Source: Planctomycetota bacterium (GTDB taxonomy: Bacteria > Planctomycetota > Phycisphaerae > WQYP01). From it: 54,856 nt of DNA. Positions within the stretch are counted from its first letter, which is position 1. Each line of letters opens with the position of its first letter. The stretch spans positions 1-54,856 of the forward strand of contig JAJYZF010000022.1 of NCBI GenBank assembly GCA_021800165.1, read 5' to 3'. Below, piece by piece: positions 9,352-18,250 of this stretch. Both the position numbers and the translations under genes were made by a program. The notes under the pieces are model-generated. The model saw only the letters and a program-made list of their open reading frames with translations. It was not told where the DNA came from and ran no database searches.

Positions 9352-10362
9352 ATGTTTCTTCGCAACGGCGCATTACGAATATTTCGCCTCTTCGGCATTG
9401 ACGTGTTCGTGCATTGGACCTGGTTGATTATCGTCTACATCGATTATCAATCTCCTTGGGGCCAGTTCACCAGCCCAATATGGAACCTCTATGTTATTCT
9501 GGGCCTTTTTGCCATAGTGCTGACCCATGAATTCGGTCATCAGTTGGCCTGCCGTTCCGTCGGCGGCACTGCCAATATCATCATCCTCTGGCCCTTTGGC
9601 GGTATTGCCTTTGGCCAACCACCCTGGAAGGCCACAGCCATGCTTTGGACCGTGGTGGCCGGACCGCTGGTGAATGTGGTTTTGTGGCCTATTCTGGGGG
9701 TACTCAACCACGCGGCCGCAGCCGGGAGTTTGCCCGTTTCGGCCAATATCGGGCAATTCATCCATCAGATTTACGTGATCAACCTTATTCTGCTGGTTTT
9801 CAATATTTTTCCTATTTATCCACTCGATGGCGGCAAAATTCTCTGGTCGCTTTTATGGTTTGTGCTCGGTGATGGGCTTTCCCTGCAGATCGCCTCGGGT
9901 GTTGGCATGGCGGCGACAGCGGTCGGAATGCTCTGGTATGTCAGTTTGCTGATGCATGGCCACAGCGCTTTTGGCGGCATTTACATGTTGTTGATGGGCG
10001 TTTTCCTGGTCATGAATGCCTGGCAAGGTTTTCAACTCGGTGCACGGCTGCGACTGGAACGCCGGGGCCAAATTCACCCCTCCGACATTCCGACCGATAC
10101 CCACGCTCATGCCCATTGCCCATCCTGCAATTTGGAGCCGCCGGTGGGAGAGTTCTTCAATTGCGGCAAATGCCAGCAAAAGTTTGATCTGTTTGCAGAC
10201 CACGGAGTGTGCCCACATTGTGGCCAGAATTATGCCGCCGCATCCATCACTTGCCCGCAGTGCCGTACGCCCAATACCATCGCCGCATGGCTCGGGGCAG
10301 ACTATGTCCGCAGTGTGCAAACCGTGGCCGTCGGCCCCCCGGGCGGAAAAACCGATCGCTGA
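9352..10362 (+). CDS. Site-2 protease family (M50) membrane metalloprotease with C-terminal zinc ribbons
   Basis: 336 residues, starting at an ATG 10 bases after GGAGG. Residues 1-230 are a multi-helix membrane region. The zinc metalloprotease motif HEFGH is at 59-63, and the second-ligand motif LDG is at 158-160 (in IYPLDGGK), as in the short SpoIVFB-like/S2P group. Such proteases cut transmembrane segments of regulators. The C-terminal 90 residues add a cytoplasmic tail with four CxxC pairs (CPSC, CGKC, CPHC, CPQC), forming probably two zinc ribbons; this tail is not part of the protease core and may select substrates. The next gene (copper-binding lipoprotein) starts 37 bp downstream. Confidence 0.88.
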   Translation: MFLRNGALRIFRLFGIDVFVHWTWLIIVYIDYQSPWGQFTSPIWNLYVILGLFAIVLTHEFGHQLACRSVGGTANIIILWPFGGIAFGQPPWKATAMLWTVVAGPLVNVVLWPILGVLNHAAAAGSLPVSANIGQFIHQIYVINLILLVFNIFPIYPLDGGKILWSLLWFVLGDGLSLQIASGVGMAATAVGMLWYVSLLMHGHSAFGGIYMLLMGVFLVMNAWQGFQLGARLRLERRGQIHPSDIPTDTHAHAHCPSCNLEPPVGEFFNCGKCQQKFDLFADHGVCPHCGQNYAAASITCPQCRTPNTIAAWLGADYVRSVQTVAVGPPGGKTDR

Positions 10363-10399
10363 GGCGCGATGGCCGATTTCCCCCCCTTTGGAGAACTTT

Positions 10400-10816
10400 A
10401 TGCACCGCCAATTGCTGTTCCTCACCCTGTGGTTTGTCCTGCTGTGCATACCCATCGCCGGCTGCCGGTCCAAAAATTCCCGCCATTCCGTCCCGCAGGG
10501 TGTCACCTACGTTTACCACCTCAAGGGCATTGTCCGATCCTTGCCCGTGCCCATGCAGGGACCACCCAGCATGATGATCAAAATGCAAGCCATACCCAAC
10601 TGGACCGGTATAACCGGTCAAATAACGCCAATGGCGGCCATGACCATGCCCTGCCAATTGGCTAAAACCGTTTCCCCGGCAGACTTGGCGGTCGGCGATA
10701 AAATTGCGTTCACCTACAAAGTCAACTGGGTACAAGATCGCATGCTCATCACACGCCTTAAAAAGCTGCCTCCCACAACGGTCATTCATTTCAACCTTGC
10801 ACCGGGCAGGCCCTGA
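10400..10816 (+). CDS. Small lipoprotein with CusF-like copper-binding domain
   Basis: 138 residues. The start at 10400 has a GGAG site 7 bases upstream; reading the frame further back would overlap the protease gene. The signal peptide ends in a lipobox (IAGC, Cys at about 21). The mature part has the pattern of small periplasmic copper-binding proteins: a strand with the YHLKGIV sequence, a TPMAAMTMPC segment in which Met residues would bind Cu(I), then AVGDKIAFTYKV and a C-terminal ITRLKKL strand. CusF-like proteins deliver copper in the periplasm. Assignment rests on this short motif pattern, so the metal is an inference. Confidence 0.7.
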   Translation: MHRQLLFLTLWFVLLCIPIAGCRSKNSRHSVPQGVTYVYHLKGIVRSLPVPMQGPPSMMIKMQAIPNWTGITGQITPMAAMTMPCQLAKTVSPADLAVGDKIAFTYKVNWVQDRMLITRLKKLPPTTVIHFNLAPGRP

Positions 10817-10830
10817 CCCGGCAACCCAGG

Positions 10831-10859
10831 TTTTCAGACCAACTCTCACCGGTTACAAT
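10831..10859 (+). promoter_or_regulatory. Possible promoter for a leaderless mRNA of the Tim44-like gene
   Basis: TTTTCA (10831-10836) and TACAAT (10854-10859) are spaced by 17 bp. The expected transcription start, about 7 bases after the -10 box, falls on or next to the ATG at 10867, which has no Shine-Dalgarno sequence. The mRNA could therefore be leaderless. The -35 box is only a partial match. Confidence 0.4.
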
Positions 10860-10866
10860 TTGGACC

Positions 10867-12882
10867 ATGCGAAAACGTATTGCGCCAAATAGATTATTGG
10901 CCCGTCTAATCTTGACTCTTGGCCCCGTGATGGCCGTAATCGGCGTTTTAGCCGCTGCCCATCCGGCGTTTGGCCGGGCGGGCGGCGGTGAAGGTTTCAG
11001 CGGCGGCGGTGGCAGTGGTGGTGGTGGCGGCGGAGGTGGCTTAATTTCCCTGCTGGTCTACCTGGTGATAGAAGAACCGGAAATTGGTATTCCCCTGCTG
11101 GTTGGGTGCGGAATATTTTACTATTTTACCCATCGCAAGGTGGCCGGTTACGTACGTACTCAACGCACCCAAAATGGATTGGATGCCATTGACGGCAATG
11201 CGGAGATTTCCGCATTAAACGCCTTGAAGCTGCGCGATCCGGCATTTTCGCCTGATCTGTTCTACAAACGGGTCGGCACCGCCTTTGTCAAAATTCAAGA
11301 GGCCTGGAGCGCCCAAAACGTAGCCACGGTCCGAGCCTTTATTTCCGACGGAGTACATGAACGCTTTGAGATTCAATTTTCGCAGCAGCAGGCCGAAGGC
11401 TATCGCGATCGCATGGAACGCGTAAATCTGGAACACATTGCCCTGATGCATCTGACCAGTGACCATGTGTTTGATTCCGCTACCGTCCGCATTGACGCCA
11501 GCGCGTTGGATCAGCACATTTCACTTGCGGATGGCGCGGTTATTTCCGGGAGCTTTGGTACCACCACATTTGCCGAGTATTGGACCTTTTTGCGCCGACG
11601 GGGCGCCAAAACCCTCAACAAAGACGGACTCATTGAAGGCTGCTGTCCGAACTGTGGCGCGCCTATCGAACTCAACGCCGAAGCGCAATGTCGCAATTGC
11701 CACGCCGTTCTACGCAGCGGCCAGTACGACTGGGTGCTGGTGGATATCGCCCAGGAATCCCAATGGCAGCCGGAATACCCGCGGAATCTCCCCGGCGTGG
11801 CCGATCTCCAGCAGACCGATCCGAACTTTAACGTCGCGGATATTGAGGATCGGGTTTCCGTGATGTTTTGGCGCAAAGCTCTGGCCGATCGCCTGGGTAA
11901 GGTGGATCCGCTGAAAAAAAATGCCAGCCCCGAATTCTGCGCCGCCTACGACAAATTGCTCCACGCCCCGCTACAGCCGAATCGCAAGCGCACCTTCTGG
12001 GGAGACTGCGCCGTGGGCGCGGTGGAAACACTCGGAGCACTTCCCGGACAGCCCTTGGACCGTGTCCTGGTAGAAGTACATGCTTCCGCCCGACTCTATG
12101 AGGACGCGGGTAACGGTAAGATTCTGCGCATGATACCAAGCAATGTAGCTCTTTATTTATTTGTGCTCCAGCGGGCCAGCGGCGTCAAAACCTCCATTGA
12201 CTCAAGCATTTCCTCGGCTCATTGTCCAAGTTGCGGCGCACCGGAAACCAATGATCTCTCCGGCACCTGTTCGTTTTGTGGAGCCACACTCAATGACGGT
12301 TCCCATGGGTGGGTATTGGCTGATATTTTACCGATGTCCGGAAATCAGGCTCAGATGCTCATCGCCCAGTTGGATGCACTGGCCTCCACGGCGGGCCAAA
12401 CCGATCCGCTCTCGGCCGTTCAGACCGCGGTGGCAGCCAACCTGCCCCAGCGCCCGCCACCGCAAGTTGCCGGGCTGGTTGCCTGGGCGGTGAAGACCAC
12501 CGCCGACGGTAATGCCCTGGATGCCGCCGGGCGCGAGATGCTCACGCAAGTGGCCCAGCGCCAGAATGTTTCCCCGGAACAACTCCACCGCTTGCTGGAA
12601 GCCGCCCAAAATGGCCAATTGCAGACACGCGAGCCGGCCTCAGGGGAAGAGGTGCGGCTATGGCTGGGCGACCTCATTCGGGCAGCGCTATCCAACGGCC
12701 CGCTGACGCCATCGGAACTTAGCCTGTTTAACACCATTGGAGCCAAATACTCTCTGGGTACCTACGACGTGCGAACCATCATCAAACAACAGCAGAGTGC
12801 TCTTTACTCCGATGCCGTTGCGGCGCTCCGCCAACAGAAGACCAATCGCGCCAACGGCCCACGGCCATCGGCGGCGGCGTAA
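10867..12882 (+). CDS. Tim44-like domain membrane protein with two zinc ribbons and a TerB-like C-terminus
   Basis: 671 residues. Order: signal/TM segment (about 8-35), a Gly-rich run (about 38-58), a second TM segment (about 60-85), a Tim44-like cone domain (about 100-240: YKRVGTAFVKIQEAWS, VRAFISDGVHERFE), a zinc ribbon with CPNC and CRNC (about 258-278), another Tim44-like stretch, a second ribbon with CPSC and CSFC (about 453-473), and a helical C-terminus (about 530-660) that may be TerB-like. Tim44-like domains bind membranes and proteins and occur in bacterial envelope proteins. The duplication of Tim44-plus-ribbon units is visible by eye. Biological role unknown. It lacks a ribosome site (see promoter entry). 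Confidence 0.75.
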   Translation: MRKRIAPNRLLARLILTLGPVMAVIGVLAAAHPAFGRAGGGEGFSGGGGSGGGGGGGGLISLLVYLVIEEPEIGIPLLVGCGIFYYFTHRKVAGYVRTQRTQNGLDAIDGNAEISALNALKLRDPAFSPDLFYKRVGTAFVKIQEAWSAQNVATVRAFISDGVHERFEIQFSQQQAEGYRDRMERVNLEHIALMHLTSDHVFDSATVRIDASALDQHISLADGAVISGSFGTTTFAEYWTFLRRRGAKTLNKDGLIEGCCPNCGAPIELNAEAQCRNCHAVLRSGQYDWVLVDIAQESQWQPEYPRNLPGVADLQQTDPNFNVADIEDRVSVMFWRKALADRLGKVDPLKKNASPEFCAAYDKLLHAPLQPNRKRTFWGDCAVGAVETLGALPGQPLDRVLVEVHASARLYEDAGNGKILRMIPSNVALYLFVLQRASGVKTSIDSSISSAHCPSCGAPETNDLSGTCSFCGATLNDGSHGWVLADILPMSGNQAQMLIAQLDALASTAGQTDPLSAVQTAVAANLPQRPPPQVAGLVAWAVKTTADGNALDAAGREMLTQVAQRQNVSPEQLHRLLEAAQNGQLQTREPASGEEVRLWLGDLIRAALSNGPLTPSELSLFNTIGAKYSLGTYDVRTIIKQQQSALYSDAVAALRQQKTNRANGPRPSAAA

Positions 12883-12952
12883 GATCCAATCTTCGGCTAC
12901 GGGAAAATGTCCGCCCCTGACGGTGCGGCCCGGCCTCGGCCCCATACACCTG

Positions 12953-15064
12953 TCACGAGACAAAAATACCAGCTTTATGCAACGTCCTGGTGATTTCCGC
13001 GATACTTAGCAATCCGGAAAGTTCCACCACATGACCGGATAAAATTCTCGGTCGCGGTTCTGTGTGCCCATAAAGCGCGACCACACGGTCGGCCGTAGCC
13101 GCATCCGGACACGTAACCAACACACAATGATGCGCCTGTACCCGGCGTACCGTGCCAAACCATCCACGAATTTCATGCAGGACGTTGGTGGGCAATGGCT
13201 TGCTGGAGGCATTGGCGAGGGTTTCCACCACGCGTTCGACCGTCCAGCCGGCGCTGGCGGCGTGGACAATCGATTTTTTTGTTATTTTCAGCAGGTTACC
13301 CACCGCCCCCTTGCCGCTGCGCTCACAAAACTGTCCGCATAATACGTGCACCGCCGGCGCTGCAACCACAAATACTACCTCGAAATTCGGCTGCACCAGC
13401 AAAGGCTTTTCCGCAACGACCTGGGCCTGATCATAGACAAACTCCCCGGTCAACCCCAGCAGGTAACGCCCAGTCGCATTAACCTGAAAATAAACCGGTG
13501 CCTTGGCGTCGCGGTCGTGACCAAATGTCACCCCGCCCATTCCCGCAACATGACAAAATAAGGCTGCTGCCAAATCAGAAATCCACAGGTTTTCCCAACA
13601 TTCCGGTTGCGATGCCGGCGTGCCGATCTCACCAAAATTATTGCAGAGCGTATTCCACATGCTCTTATTCCCAGCTTCGGCAATGTACGGATTTTCGTTG
13701 GCCGCGTGATACCAGAGGAACTGCTCCGTGGGAATGTAGCTTTCGGCCGGATATTGACCCACCGCTTGGGCGATAAGCGGTCGCAAGTCGCTCAACTGCG
13801 ATTTTTGTGCCTTTGACAGTTGCAACCCACCAAAAGGATTGCGAAACGGACGGGCTGGCGCAAAAGGCTCGTTGGTCTGGCTGGCAATCATCGCGTCGGA
13901 GAGTTGCCGCACCCGCTGGTGCGGGGAAAGGCTCAGAAATGTCTGGCCCTCAACCGTTGGCTTAAGCTCCCGCCAAGAGTCATCGCGGCCATGCCCCAGG
14001 AACTTCGATCGCAAGGCCAGCCCCACGGCAAAGTCCGCACGCGAAAGGTTGGAGGGCATATACGCCAGGCTATCGGGGCGATGCAAGTCTTCATTTATCA
14101 ACCATTCCGGCAGCGGCATGATCGCGGATGCTACATCGGAAACATCTTGAGTATAAATATATCCATCTTTTTTCATACGTAGCGGTTTGAAGGCCGCCTG
14201 GGTCAACACCACCACGAGATCTTCCACAATCCATGGCCAACGGAAAGTCTCCGCCATGGCCCCCACCGGCACGGGCCGCACGACCGGCTCGCGGCGCAAC
14301 GACCGATGCGCGGTGGGTTCAATCATCGCCAGCAAATCCCGGTTTTCGGGGTCCACAAACGGGATCAGCAACAAATGCTCCACCGCCAGTCCCAGCAACT
14401 CATAAAACGTCTCGCGTCCGCCAAAATCCGTGCTGTTGGCCGCTTGCTCCACCTGGAGTGGATGGCTCTGTTCCAGGCAGGTTTTAACCAGTTTCTGCAC
14501 CTTGCCAAAAACAGCCGGCTCTTCCATGGGAGAATGTAACGGGCCTTGAAGGTGCATTTGTTTCATCCAGGTGGCTTTGTCCGGTGCCGCAAGGAAACCA
14601 CCCACCCAGGCACGGGAGCGCACGCTCAACTCCACACGCTGTTGCAACTGATTGTTCATTCCCTTTATCGCCAGTTGCTCGCGCTGCTCCAAGGTAAAAA
14701 TACTGGCTAACAGGAGGCCGATGTCCGAGTCGTCCGAAAAGCTATCAGATCTGTTCATGGCCCGCAAAATATCCCAGACCGGCCCACAGGCCTTGCCTCG
14801 CCGAATTTCCGATTTCTTCCAGTCGGCCTCCAGCCACTTGCCGGCGACGAGCGCTTGTACCCCCGGTACCGTACCGCGTGGGATCACGCTGGCCGAATAC
14901 GTGAGACGTCCAAGCAAGGTTCCACGCGTGCCCGGAGGGGTCTGTTGCCACGCCGGCATCATCTTCCCCAGCAGCACAAACATTTTGTGCACCGGCATGC
15001 CGCCGTCGGTCGAGCCTATAGCCTGCCAGCCAAAATTGTGCTCACCAGTCCTAAACCACACCAT
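12953..15064 (-). CDS. Helicase_C_3 (XPB/Ssl2-like partner) protein
   Basis: 703 residues, starting 22 bp after the stop of the XPB helicase gene with a GAGGGA ribosome site, so the two are one transcript. The last third (about 540-690) matches the Helicase_C_3 domain: LLVQPNFEVVFVVAAP, a region like ITKKSIVHAASAGWTVERVVETL and PLPTNVLHEIRGWFGTVRRVQ. The N-terminal two thirds are helical, without recognised motifs and without Walker motifs, so it is not itself a helicase. The same association is, from memory, present next to mycobacterial XPB. A DNA-repair partner of XPB is the likely role. Confidence 0.75.
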   Translation of the reverse strand: MVWFRTGEHNFGWQAIGSTDGGMPVHKMFVLLGKMMPAWQQTPPGTRGTLLGRLTYSASVIPRGTVPGVQALVAGKWLEADWKKSEIRRGKACGPVWDILRAMNRSDSFSDDSDIGLLLASIFTLEQREQLAIKGMNNQLQQRVELSVRSRAWVGGFLAAPDKATWMKQMHLQGPLHSPMEEPAVFGKVQKLVKTCLEQSHPLQVEQAANSTDFGGRETFYELLGLAVEHLLLIPFVDPENRDLLAMIEPTAHRSLRREPVVRPVPVGAMAETFRWPWIVEDLVVVLTQAAFKPLRMKKDGYIYTQDVSDVASAIMPLPEWLINEDLHRPDSLAYMPSNLSRADFAVGLALRSKFLGHGRDDSWRELKPTVEGQTFLSLSPHQRVRQLSDAMIASQTNEPFAPARPFRNPFGGLQLSKAQKSQLSDLRPLIAQAVGQYPAESYIPTEQFLWYHAANENPYIAEAGNKSMWNTLCNNFGEIGTPASQPECWENLWISDLAAALFCHVAGMGGVTFGHDRDAKAPVYFQVNATGRYLLGLTGEFVYDQAQVVAEKPLLVQPNFEVVFVVAAPAVHVLCGQFCERSGKGAVGNLLKITKKSIVHAASAGWTVERVVETLANASSKPLPTNVLHEIRGWFGTVRRVQAHHCVLVTCPDAATADRVVALYGHTEPRPRILSGHVVELSGLLSIAEITRTLHKAGIFVS

Positions 15065-15086
15065 GTCGCCAATCCCTCATAGACCA

Positions 15087-16790
15087 TCAAGCAGCGGATA
15101 TCGCTTCTTGATTTGCCCATTCCGCCGCATGCACAATTCGGTACTCATAGCCCTGTTCACATAAAAAGAGCTGTCGCTTCATTGCAAAGTCCTGCTCCAG
15201 AGTATCCTGGGAGACCAGCGAATAAAAATGAGCCTGATTGGCTCCGGATTTAGGCCGCAAAATACGCCCCAATCGCTGCGCTTCCTCCTGTCGGGAGCCA
15301 AAAGTTCCCGATATTTGAATCGCCACCGACGCCTCGGGCAAATCCAATGCGAAATTAGCCACCTTGGAAACCGCCAGCACCCCCACCTTACCGGCCTTAA
15401 AATCCGCGTAGGCCTGATCACGCCGTCGTTGCGGCGTTGAGCCTGTAAGTACCGGTGCGTCAATCAACTTCGCCAGAGCCTCTATCTGCTCCACATAGGT
15501 GCCGATGACCAGCGCCGGCTCGCCGGAATGACGTTTGAGAATCTCCAGCACCAGGGCAAATTTATCCGGATTTTCCGCCGCTACCCGAAACTTGTTGCGG
15601 TGGTCCGTCAAGGCGTAGGTCATCCGTACCGATTCCGGCATTTCCAAGCGAACCTCGGTGCATATTGCTGTGGCAATCCACCCTTGGTGCTCCAGGTCCT
15701 TCCAGGGCACATCCGCCTTTTTCGGGCCGATCAGCGCAAACACCTCGTCTTCCCGACCATCTTCCCGCACCAGAGTAGCCGTCAGGCCCAGCCGCCTGCG
15801 GGCCTGTAAATCCGCGGTAATCTGAAAAATAGGTGCGGGCAGTAAATGAACTTCATCGTAAATGATTAGCCCCCAGTTGCGGCCGTCGAAAACGCCCATG
15901 TGTGGAAATTCACCCGTTTTACTTTTCCGATGTGTAAGCACCTGGTAGGTTACCACCGTTACCGGACGAATATCCTTATTTTGGCCCGTATATTCCCCAA
16001 TCTGATCCGGCGTGAGGGTGGTTTTGTCGAGCAATTCCGATATCCATTGTCGCACCGCCGTCACACTGGAGGTCAAAATCATCGTGGAGCATTGCAATTG
16101 AGCCATCGTCGCCATGCCTACGATGGTCTTGCCGGCACCGCAGGGTAACACAATCACTCCGGATCCACCCCGGTCGCTGCCACCGGCATAAAAAACCTCG
16201 GCGGCATCACGCTGATAATGCCGCAATTCAAAGGGCTTCCCGCCCAGACTTTCCGGGGTTCGCAAGCCAATCGCCAGTTTTTCTCCGCCGACATAACCCG
16301 CCAGGTCTTCCGCCGGATAACCAATCTTAACCAGGGCTTGTTTGATCTGCCCGCGGGCGGATAATGGCACAACAAAAGTGGTGGGCGAAAGACGCCGGGA
16401 CAGATGCGGTTTCACCTGGTCCTGCCGCGATATTTCCTCCGCAAGGATGGCATCGGCGACAGACAAAAGCATTTCCGACTCATGGCGAACAAGGCGTAGC
16501 TTTCCGTAGCGTCCGGCCAAATCCCGGACCTGCACCCGCACATGATCCGGCAGTCGATATTTGGCATAAGCCTCCAGCGATTCAATGATCCACTCCGGCG
16601 TGCAGCCCGCGGCACACGCATTCCACACAGACAGCGGCGTGATCCGGTACGTGTGAATATGCTCCGGTGATTTGACCAGTTCCGCAAACCGCGCCAGCGC
16701 ATCTCGTGCCGCCGCGTATCGCGGGCTGTAGACTTCCACCAGCACCGTTAAGTCTCCCTGGACAATTAAAGGATTTTCCGCGACAAGCAT
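15087..16790 (-). CDS. DNA repair helicase XPB (superfamily 2)
   Basis: 567 residues from the ATG at 16790, chosen because AGGAG lies 4 bases upstream and because family members start just before the NPLIVQ strand; 32 further in-frame codons upstream are probably untranslated. The N-terminal domain (1-130: HIHTYRITPLSVWNACAAG) is the Helicase_C_3-like domain of bacterial XPBs. The motor has GAGKT (motif I, LPCGAGKTIVG), DEVH (motif II), GLTATLVREDGR (motif III) and QEEAQRLGRILRPK (motif VI). XPB unwinds DNA 3' to 5' in repair. It leads a two-gene operon with the Helicase_C_3 protein. Confidence 0.92.
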   Translation of the reverse strand: MLVAENPLIVQGDLTVLVEVYSPRYAAARDALARFAELVKSPEHIHTYRITPLSVWNACAAGCTPEWIIESLEAYAKYRLPDHVRVQVRDLAGRYGKLRLVRHESEMLLSVADAILAEEISRQDQVKPHLSRRLSPTTFVVPLSARGQIKQALVKIGYPAEDLAGYVGGEKLAIGLRTPESLGGKPFELRHYQRDAAEVFYAGGSDRGGSGVIVLPCGAGKTIVGMATMAQLQCSTMILTSSVTAVRQWISELLDKTTLTPDQIGEYTGQNKDIRPVTVVTYQVLTHRKSKTGEFPHMGVFDGRNWGLIIYDEVHLLPAPIFQITADLQARRRLGLTATLVREDGREDEVFALIGPKKADVPWKDLEHQGWIATAICTEVRLEMPESVRMTYALTDHRNKFRVAAENPDKFALVLEILKRHSGEPALVIGTYVEQIEALAKLIDAPVLTGSTPQRRRDQAYADFKAGKVGVLAVSKVANFALDLPEASVAIQISGTFGSRQEEAQRLGRILRPKSGANQAHFYSLVSQDTLEQDFAMKRQLFLCEQGYEYRIVHAAEWANQEAISAA

Positions 16791-16933
16791 CAGGACTCCT
16801 AGTCTTGGCGACACCAACGCCATGGTACCGTATCGTCGCAAAATTGCACCCGAATTTTTATGCGTCGGGTGCGACGGGTGTGCCACAGGATAATGCCCTC
16901 GTTCTGGACAGCCTGCGGTAACGCCCTACCCGC

Positions 16934-17278
16934 CTATGGCTCGTTGTGGCCGCTCCGGTACGGATCCGGCAACCCGTTCCATCCGGGTGCTTCTTCGGCA
17001 GCCGCCTTCGCCCGGTTGTCACGGAGCAGGTGCCTGACGATCCGCATGTAGCGAGCGCGCTCAATCTCAATCCAGCCCGCGGCGACCATTGCCACACCCC
17101 AGTCCGCACCGCCCCAATCTCCCCGCACCAAACAAGCCACCACCGTCACAACGCCAGCGAACACGCACAATCCACCGTTAAAGGCGCCCAGTCTCCGAAT
17201 GTCATCGGGGTTCTTGCGTGCCAGAGTGCCCAAGATTGCGCGGTCGCGCTTGGTGAGCCAATGCTGGTCCATTTTCAT
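16934..17278 (-). CDS. Small two-helix membrane protein of unknown function
   Basis: 114 residues from the ATG at 17278, which follows AAGGAA at a 10-base spacing. The N-terminus is polar (QHWLTKRDRAILGTLARKN), followed by a hydrophobic hairpin (LCVFAGVVTVVACLV, then WGVAMVAAGWIEIE) and a charged C-terminus ending PYRSGHNEP. Family not recognised. The frame stays open upstream into RHS-derived sequence (17300-17491), so the longer reading is a fusion with debris and was not used. Confidence 0.6.
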   Translation of the reverse strand: MKMDQHWLTKRDRAILGTLARKNPDDIRRLGAFNGGLCVFAGVVTVVACLVRGDWGGADWGVAMVAAGWIEIERARYMRIVRHLLRDNRAKAAAEEAPGWNGLPDPYRSGHNEP

Positions 17279-17296
17279 AACCAATAATTCCTTTTT

Positions 17297-17505
17297 TCGT
17301 TTTCGCCAAGCGCTACCCCCGGTGCGCAGGTTCTGCTGTGTATGCAATTGCCGGCTCGCCCCGTCAGAAACCATTATCGTGGTACTTTGCTTGGGATCAA
17401 TAACATTGGTCTGATTTCCCCGGCTATCGTAGCCGTGGAAGGTGAACAATGTCGATGGATCGCTGAACCTGCTGGAAAGCGTGCCGTCCACCGCCTTGAT
17501 CTATG
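17297..17505 (-). pseudogene. RHS/YD-repeat gene remnant
   Basis: Read on the minus strand, this stretch encodes FHGYDSRGNQTNVIDP followed by a QSTTIMVSDGASR-like segment, which has the YD-repeat pattern (YDxxGNxTxxxDP...YDxxGR) with the second YD unit decayed to SDGASR. An in-frame TAG (about 17503-17505) closes it upstream, and no start or further repeats are present. It is a relic of an RHS/wall-associated repeat gene directly upstream of the small membrane protein. A larger RHS fragment sits at 53905-54856. Confidence 0.6.
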
Positions 17506-17626
17506 CCCATCCCAAAGATTTGACCGCAATCCGCGGCTGGCCTGCGGCCGCCCCACGTACTTCCGGAGGACGCATCGACCGGGTTTGAACGCCGCACGAC
17601 TCTTTTTTTACGGGGCTGGCGCGGGT

Positions 17627-18172
17627 ATGATCCATAATATGCTCAAACGATTTGACCAACCCGATTTATCCCGCGTCGGCGATAACAAGGCGTTAGCCAT
17701 TGCGGCGTTTGGACAATCCGTCGCCGCCTACCGCTATATGGTTCTGGCGGAAAAGGCCGCCGATCCGCGGCTGCGTGCCGGTCTGGCAGAGATGGCCGCC
17801 CGAGAAGATACCCGCCGAACTCAACTTCAGGCCCTGACGGCAAAATTGTTTTCAACCACCTGTTTTTTTCTGGATGGCCACGACAAAGATATGGTATGTG
17901 TCGGCCCCCGGATTCTTGACGCCCGCGATCAGGCCCATTTCGATGAAGCAATGAAGTTGCTCATCGCCAGCGAAAAACGCATCGCCGGTTTTTACGCACA
18001 TTATGCCGCTCAAACCGGGCGACCGGAAATCAAAGAGATATTCTCCGCCTTTGCCGATGAGAGCCTGCAACGGGTAAACCTTTTGCGGCGTATGGGCCAG
18101 GATATAGGACGGCAAATCAACGAACCCTGCCCTTTACAATTCCTGCGGCCCACCACCACCCAGCGTCCATGA
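17627..18172 (+). CDS. Ferritin-like/rubrerythrin-fold protein
   Basis: 181 residues (ATG at 17627; 17639 also possible; neither has a strong ribosome site). The sequence is four-helix-bundle-like: ALAIAAFGQSVAAYRYMVLAEKAADPRLRAGLAEMAAREDTRRTQL and later helices with ASEKRIAGFYAHYA and IKEIFSAFADESLQRVNLLRRM. This layout resembles ferritin-like or rubrerythrin-related proteins. The usual ExxH iron ligands are not clearly present: MAARED carries Glu but no ExxH, and the second helix pair has SEKR and DESLQR. Metal binding is therefore uncertain. Confidence 0.55.
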   Translation: MIHNMLKRFDQPDLSRVGDNKALAIAAFGQSVAAYRYMVLAEKAADPRLRAGLAEMAAREDTRRTQLQALTAKLFSTTCFFLDGHDKDMVCVGPRILDARDQAHFDEAMKLLIASEKRIAGFYAHYAAQTGRPEIKEIFSAFADESLQRVNLLRRMGQDIGRQINEPCPLQFLRPTTTQRP

Positions 18173-18250
18173 ATCGTCGGCTTGACGCCTCCAGCCATCC
18201 CGCCTTGATCACTTGCCCTGCCACCCCCTTTGCGCTTACCATGGTTTCTG

